Source of the DNA: Edaphochlamys debaryana
Taxonomy: Eukaryota > Chlorophyta > Chlorophyceae > Chlamydomonadales
DNA: 64,000 nt
NCBI GenBank assembly: GCA_016858145.1
Contig: JAEHOE010000186.1
Coordinates: 62,001-126,000 of the forward strand
Direction: 5' to 3'
This document shows positions 59,033 to 64,000 of this stretch, piece by piece. Below the pieces are notes generated by a model, which worked only from the letters and a program-made list of their open reading frames with translations, did no database searches and had not been told where the DNA came from. The stretch's first letter is position 1. Each line of letters opens with the position of its first letter. The position numbers were made by a program, and so were the translations under genes.

Positions 59033-62000
59033 CTAGGCTTGTGGCGGTGGCGGCGGCGGCGGCGCGCCCGACTGCGGGTCCGCTCCAGTGCCCGTCTGCG
59101 CCTGCGCCTGCGCCCCCGGCGGCCCCGGCTGGCCCGGCGGCAAGCGCTTGCTGATGCGCACGCAGCACTGCTCATCGCCGAAGCCCAGGCTCTGCTCCAG
59201 GCCCACGCGCACTCCGTACTTGGAGAACTCCTGGTGGTGGGCAGGGGCGAGGGGAGGGGAGGAGAGGGGGGTTGTTGGCCTGCTTGATCCGAAAGCGAAG
59301 AGGTGGAGGAGAAGGGTTGCGGGGGAGGGTCGCACGGGGACTGGGGAGCAGCCATGCTATGGCAGTGCCCGCTGGGCAAACTGTGGGCTTGTCGCTCGTC
59401 GCGGCCCCGAGCCCGCGCGCCCGCAGCTGGTGGACACCGTCCACGTCGGCACCCGCACCCGCACCCGCACCCGCACCCGCACCCGCACCCGCACCCGCAC
59501 CCGCACCCGCACCCGCACCCGCACCCGCACCCGCACCCGCACCCGCACCCGCACCCGTATGGCCCTGCCGCCCCCCCACATTCCTGCGCCACACCCACCT
59601 CCATCCACTGCATGCTGTACTGGCAGCAGAACTCGGGCAGCAGCTCCGGCACGCCCTCGGAGGACAGCACCTGGGACACAGCATGGAGCACAGCGTGGGA
59701 AGCAGGAGGAGGGGTGATATAGACAACGGGGCCGAGGTGGAGGGGTGCCGGCAGCTGGAGGAGGGGGGCCAGGAGGAGGGGTACCGGCAGCCGGCAGCAG
59801 GGCGGGCCTCGGCCCCGCGAAAGCAAAGGCCGGATCGCCCTCAGGCGCGGGATACTAGAAGGAGGTTGGCGCCTTAGGTCCCCCGGTGTGGGCAGGCCTC
59901 GCTCCGCATCCAAAATGCAGTGCTCTTCAGTCCCCCGGTTACGACGCAGGTGCACGCGCCTCACGCGCTGTGTTGCCGGAAGCTTTCGTAAACCCCACTT
60001 CCCCCCACCAAGCCCCGCCCCGCTCCGCCCTCGCATCGGGCTCGCCGGCCGCCGCCTCATCGTTTCCCGCTCGAAAAAAAAGCCCCACCCCACCCCATGC
60101 CAACGCCACTTTCAGCTCCAGCCTCAGCGAACGCCTCTTCCGCGGACAACCGGACCTATCATGGACTCAGTGGCGGTATGTGCCTTCTTCGGCAATCCCA
60201 CTAACAACTAGACGCTCTCCCGCTCATGTGCTCCAAACACCCACCCCACCTCGTAGAAGCAGCACTTGGTGGTGGTCCACGTGGCCTCGCTCTCGCCCAC
60301 GTCCACGTCGCTCTGCACCAGCGAGCTGAGGTCGTTCTGGAGCGACGGCAGGAAGCGCACCGCCTGCGGGGGAGGGGGCCGGGGGGTAGGGAAGGAGGGT
60401 CTGGACTCTGGAGCTCACAACCGCGTCTGCAGGAGTCGGAGCTCTCGATGACAATCTGGTGGCCATGCCGCCGTCTAGGCCCCTGCGTGGCAGCCCGTTC
60501 CTTGCTATTGCCCTTGCCCCGCCCTTGCTCCAGGCTCGGCCCCGACCTAGGCCCCTGCCCCCAAGCCCCTGCCCCTGCCCCCCTGCCCCCCTCCCCCCCG
60601 GCTCAAGCCACTGTGTCCCTACCTGCGCCCAAGCCCCTGTGGCCCTGCCCCCATCCCCGCCCGATGCATCATTTCTCGCCTGTGTGTAGGGGTCCTCCGC
60701 CAGCAGGCGCAGCAGCACCCACAGCCGCCCGCTGTGCAGCTTCTTCATGATGCCCACCGCCAGGCCGCCCAGGTTGGTGTTGACCACCTGCAATATCCCC
60801 ATGGGAAGGGAAAGGGAGAGGAAAGGAGCCAAGGGTAGGAGCGGTCAGAAGGAGCACGTGTTAGAGCAGGCAGATACTATGGAAGGGAAGTGAACCAAGG
60901 GCAAGAGAGGTCAGGAGAGGTTCGGTCAGAGACGTGAGAGGGGGTGCTGACTTGTGTTGGAGGAGGACCGCCTCCGCCACTTCAAGTGTCACCGGCACGA
61001 GAGAGCGTCGTAAGAAAGGTTGCCAAAGGCCTCCTTCCCTTCCGCCCCTCCATGCTCCCCCTCGCCCCCGCCTTGACTGTTGACTCCTTGACCAGCTCGT
61101 CGTCCTAAACCCCCTTGACTGTCCTGCCGTCCCAACCTGGCCTCCGCTGCCCCCCCCCATACACACACACGCCCCCTTGGTCGGGCTTCGGGCACTTAGA
61201 GCCGCCTACGCGCCGCGCCCACGTTCCCCCCGCTCACACGAGCAGCCCTGAGCACACGCCCGCCCAAGCGAACAACCGCCTAGGGCCTTACTGTCTGCGC
61301 TTGTGAATTCGAATTGCTTGCTACTAACATACAGTCAGCGCGCACCCGGCCCCGCCTCCTACCTCCTTGACCAGCTCGTCGTCACCGCTCTCGTACCGAA
61401 GCACCTTGACGCGGGGTTGGGGAGGAGAAAGACAGTAAGAAAGGGTTGGGGAGGAGAAAGACAGTGAGAGGGGGTTGGGGAAGGGAAAGACAGTGAGAGG
61501 GGGTTGGGGAAGGGAAAGACAGTGAGCAGCACCGCGGGGACAGAACCTGGAACTGGCGGAGTGTTAGAACGGCTCGGTTGCGTCGCTCGCCCCCACCCCC
61601 GAAGTGGCGTTCCCCCGTCGCTCCAGCACCTAGTGCTGGCCCTGTATGAGTAGCAGCAGCAACTATAGTGAACCCAAAGCAGCAAAAAGGCCCCGGCTGG
61701 GACCCCAGTACCTTGTGCGTGGCAATGGCCAGGCAGCACAGCAGCATGCCGCGGTGCGCGGTGCCCTGCGCCGGATGGGAAACGAGGTCAGTCCCGGGGG
61801 TTCACTGCATGCAAGAGCTAGCTAGGAGTTGCGTCCACGCTGCGCACAGGCGCTAGCACGGACACAGCTCGCGGCGGCAAGCTGGACCGATGCCGACGGT
61901 ACGAGCTTCTGTACGACAGCAACAGCACCCGTACACCCTAGGTCCGGGCGGATACCCGCAAGCATATGTCATGTGCACGCTGAGGGGCCCGGCCCAATGC

Positions 62001-63205
62001 GAGGGTGCGGGTGTGCGGGGGCGCGTTGTGCGCTGCGCGGGGGCCTCACCGTCAGGCCCTTGCCCTTGACGTGACGCTCCCACAGCCCCTCGAACTCCCG
62101 TTCCACGGCCACGAAGATCTCCTTCTGCCGGCCCTGGAGCGGTCGGGTGCGTGGGATGGGGGAACACGCAGAGTGGATTGAGGGGAGGGCACGGCATGGG
62201 ACGGGCAGGAGCAAGGCACGGGGCACGAGACACGGGGCACGGCACGGCACGGCACGCTACAGGGCCGAAACGACGGGTTGGCTCAACCGTGAGGAGGTTA
62301 GGGGGCCACGTCGAGGTCGGGCCCCCGCCCCGCGATGCTAGGCGGTCCAGGCACCGCCGCCCGCCGGCTTGCGTCGCGTCAACACCCGCCTCTCCCGTAG
62401 CCTCCAGAGAGACACGTCCACTGCATATCCGCCCGACTAGCGGAGCCCGAGCCCCGAGCGCGGCGCCCGGACATGCGGCCGCTACGCCCGGACAGCGACC
62501 CACCTTCATGTGTGGGATCACGCCGGTGCGATGTACGACGTTGAGCTGTGCGGCGGAAGTGGAAAGGGTGCAGCTGGTTGGACGAGCGCCGGTACCGCAG
62601 CACATTTTGCTGCTTCCGTGAGTGTCCGAGGCGCCATATCAGCTCTAACTTCCTGTCTGCATCGCTTCTGCCCCTCCTCGCCTCCCGCCTGCCCTCGAGC
62701 AAATGCCAGGCACATCCGACACTCCAGAGCGGAGATCCCCGCCTTGCCACTCCCTGGCCATATCCCCCAGTAACGAGCTCGCTGTGAACAACTACAGACA
62801 GTGAGCCCGCATAACCCGTCCCACCTGGGAAAGGAGAGCGTTGAACCAGTTCTTCTGCACCCCCATGTTGTCGTCATGACTGCTGGGATAGATAGTCTCA
62901 GCGGCTGCTCCTGCGTCGCGGCGGCTCGCTGGGCCAGGCGGCACAGTGCTCTGTGGCTGGGATTCCGTGTTGGGGGCCCCGGGGGGCTGCTCAGCGCCGT
63001 TGGGCGCGCTGGGGGTAGGCCCAGGCTGGGGCCCCTTGTCGGACGAGAACCACGCCACCGATCGCGGCTTGCCATCGCCAGCGAGGCCCGCCCGTGCTAG
63101 GCCGGCCAATCGCGAGCATCCTGCGGCTGCTAAGCCATTAGCAAGGCCGCCGGCGGAGGTGGCCTGCGCGATGCCGGCGAGCAAGCGCCCCGCCGAGGAC
63201 AGCAT
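59033..63205 (-). CDS. L-2-amino-thiazoline-4-carboxylate hydrolase-like protein, mitochondrial?
   Basis: Minus exons: 62825-63205, 62504-62545, 62050-62133, 61712-61765, 61363-61404, 60680-60787 (or 60623-60787), 60250-60363, 59599-59670, 59033-59230. Phases close: 364 residues, or 383 with the longer sixth exon. The N-terminus is Ala/Gly/Leu/Arg-rich without acidic residues up to KPRSVAWFSSDK, typical of a mitochondrial presequence with cleavage near WF/SS. The C-terminal part has TTTKCCFYEVLSSEGVPELL, PEFCCQYSMQWMEEF and GFGDEQCCVRI. This spacing of Cys, GVPEL, FC and a late Cys resembles the ATC-hydrolase family (in bacteria, D,L-2-amino-thiazoline-4-carboxylate to cysteine); recognised from memory, so moderate. 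The substrate in algae is unknown. A Gln/Pro-rich tail follows. The alternatives at exon 6 are a GC donor (60679) or a GT donor that adds 19 Gly-rich residues. Confidence 0.75.
59448..59557. repeat. GCACCC hexanucleotide microsatellite
   Basis: About 18 perfect copies of the hexamer inside the intron 59231-59598, 40 bases before the donor side of the exon 59599-59670. On either strand it gives long Ala-Pro, Arg-Thr, His-Pro, Gly-Ala or Arg-Val frames that are not coding. Confidence 0.95.
61081..61111 (-). repeat. Copy of an exon fragment in a neighbouring intron
   Basis: ACTCCTTGACCAGCTCGTCG at 61084-61103 repeats the exon 61363-61404 end (CTCCTTGACCAGCTCGTCGTC at 61363-61383). It lies in the next intron (60788-61362) and is cut off after ~21 bases, so it is a partial exon duplication with no complete splice frame. 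Confidence 0.7.
61421..61528. repeat. 28-29-bp minisatellite, four units
   Basis: Four tandem copies of a GGTTGGGGAAGGGAAAGACA-type unit ending in GTGAGAG(G), in the intron 61405-61711. The left two copies have GGAGG where the right two have GAAGG. Confidence 0.9.
62200..62262. repeat. GGCAC-type short tandem repeats
   Basis: Irregular (C)ACGGGGCACGAGA and then four perfect CACGG units in the intron 62134-62503. Confidence 0.7.
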
Positions 63206-63225
63206 AGTCAAGCGCGATGGTCTGA

Positions 63226-63408
63226 CTACTTTTCCGGCTGTGTCTGCGTGTCCTTGGTGTCTGGTGCGGGCGCAGCGGGTGCTGGTTTGGGAGTAATCAG
63301 GATTCCGCCGGCTTTCTTGCGCGGCCGCTGGGTGAAGCCGTTCAAGAACTTGTCAAACTGTGCTTGATCGTCTAGGCAGGTTAGGCCCTGGAAACAGTTG
63401 TTGCACAT
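63226..63408 (-). CDS. Small ORF (60 aa) directly upstream of the thiazoline-hydrolase-like gene
   Basis: Minus-strand ORF with ATG at 63406-63408 and stop TAG at 63226-63228, 20 bases before the ATG of the next gene. It starts MCNNCFQGLTCLDDQAQFDK and continues through a basic stretch (QRPRKKAGG) to a Pro/Ala/Lys/Thr tail. It uses mostly G/C-ending codons and has a varied, protein-like composition, unlike the shadow ORFs nearby. No intron is needed, though an acceptor-like GTCGCAG just upstream means it could also be a last exon. I do not recognise the protein; the CxxC plus a third Cys might bind metal. It is either the first cistron of a dicistronic mRNA, an upstream regulatory ORF, or a separate tiny gene. 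Confidence 0.45.
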   Translation of the reverse strand: MCNNCFQGLTCLDDQAQFDKFLNGFTQRPRKKAGGILITPKPAPAAPAPDTKDTQTQPEK

Positions 63409-63881
63409 CCCCGATGGTTGCACTGCGACACGCGTATAAGCGGTAGTGTCAACGCATGATGGCGAGCGAGAGGAAGACTCTCTGTGACTGTAGCTGAGTA
63501 CCGGGCCCGAGTCTCGGCAACACCACATGGTGTCCGCGTGCCATACACACGCGACCCCCGCAGCCCCGCGGCCATTTCGGGCTCCCCTGCAAGGTTCTCG
63601 TGTCCTTCCCGGCCAACCCCAACCCCAACCCCACATGTACAGCTAAAGGGTAGGACTACGAAGCCCGTGCAAAGAGTCCTCGCCTTCCCAGGGGTTATTA
63701 CAGCCCACGACGGTGTGGCGCGTGGGCCCTGCGCTACCAGGGTTCCTGCAGAGCAAACAGCCCCTAGTCGCTGCCGCACCTCCTGGTGCCTGCATGAGGT
63801 CCTTGAGCAAATACGAGAGCTGCATCAACTACATTATCAATAAGAGTTGCTTTGAGGTTTAGTCTCAGGCCTGACCGCCCA
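63409..63881. promoter_or_regulatory. Spacer with 3' end of the right-edge gene and promoter for the next
   Basis: 473 bases on the minus-strand path between the stop at 63882 and the small ORF. TGTAA at 63698-63702 probably ends the right-edge transcript. This leaves about 290 bases for the promoter and 5' UTR of the small ORF and the gene behind it. No TATA box was identified. Confidence 0.4.
63698..63702 (-). terminator. Candidate TGTAA polyadenylation signal (right-edge gene)
   Basis: TGTAA on minus about 180 bases after the TGA at 63882-63884. Confidence 0.4.
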
Positions 63882-64000
63882 TCAAGCACTCCCCTCACTG
63901 TCCTTGTTGTCCCGCACTGGCACGATGACAACGCAGCCAGCGGGCAGTACCCCCGCAGGCGTCAACGTTGTATTGCCACAATCAACGGGGGGCAACGCAA
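63882..64000 (-). CDS. Partial C-terminal exon of a gene off the right edge
   Basis: An open minus-strand frame runs from the window edge to TGA at 63882-63884 and reads ...CGNTTLTPAGVLPAGCVVIV then PVRDNKDSEGSA. Hydrophobic/polar alternation and a charged tail look coding, and a TGTAA follows 180 bases later. Too short to identify, and the exon start is not in the window. Confidence 0.4.
   Translation of the reverse strand, partial: ALPPVDCGNTTLTPAGVLPAGCVVIVPVRDNKDSEGSA

Noticed and set aside
58918..60093. 391-codon open frame on minus with long Cys-Gly repeats
   Set aside because: It runs through introns and the GCACCC microsatellite in the wrong frame; the spliced exons of the thiazoline-hydrolase-like gene explain the region.
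59033..63205. First impression of a mitochondrial import (TIM44-like) protein from the presequence and basic helices
   Set aside because: The C-terminal Cys/GVPEL/FC pattern does not fit TIM44 and fits the thiazoline-carboxylate hydrolase family better.
1..64000. tRNA or rRNA genes
   Set aside because: I looked for T-arm-like GGTTCGA-type words and rRNA-like blocks and saw none that could be supported; a covariance-model scan would be decisive.

Overview
The window looks like nuclear DNA of a chlorophycean green alga, probably Chlamydomonadales. It is very GC-rich, and its genes are split into many short exons by C/T-tracted GT-AG introns. Codons end almost only in G or C. The plastid glutamate-1-semialdehyde aminotransferase has 463 predicted residues, the length I recall for Chlamydomonas. 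TGTAA, the polyadenylation signal of this lineage, lies 0.2 to 0.6 kb downstream of several stop codons. All gene models were built by hand: I joined exons at GT/AG sites and checked that the reading phases close. None was compared with a database or with RNA data.

Layout, left to right. (1) 1710-6678 (+): a membrane and coiled-coil protein I do not recognise, 5' end unresolved; every intron from the second supported exon onward is phase 0. (2) 8297-11972 (-): GSA, chlorophyll and heme precursor synthesis. (3) 12449-16820 (+): a TPR protein, divergent from GSA. (4) 17706-20388 (+): an atypical plastid thioredoxin of the ACHT type. (5) 23112-29794 (-): a plastid SecY-type translocase channel, possibly SCY2. 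(6) 30451-35206 (+): a class IV (HDAC11-like) histone deacetylase. (7) 38762-46890 (-) and (8) 50189-57625 (-): two tandemly duplicated giant protein kinases with GAF-like N-terminal regions and a non-RD kinase domain. (9) 59033-63205 (-): a predicted mitochondrial protein resembling L-2-amino-thiazoline-4-carboxylate hydrolases, preceded by a 60-codon ORF only 20 nt upstream. (10) 63882-64000 (-): the likely C-terminus of a gene running off the right edge.

Three plastid-related genes (GSA, ACHT, SecY) lie in the left half, but nothing indicates co-regulation beyond head-to-head promoters (GSA/TPR and SecY/HDAC). The spacers and larger introns hold the mobile and repetitive fraction: a MITE-like element with 27-bp terminal inverted repeats, at least two dispersed repeat families, a short intronic motif found four times and present in only one of the two kinase paralogs, and many mini- and microsatellites.

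The most interesting items are the candidate dicistronic transcript at the right end, the kinase pair (patchwork identity, one extra intron, one duplicated exon relic), the mobile-looking intronic motif, the repeated stop-codon cassette downstream of the thioredoxin, and the long low-complexity insertions inside otherwise canonical SecY and HDAC folds.
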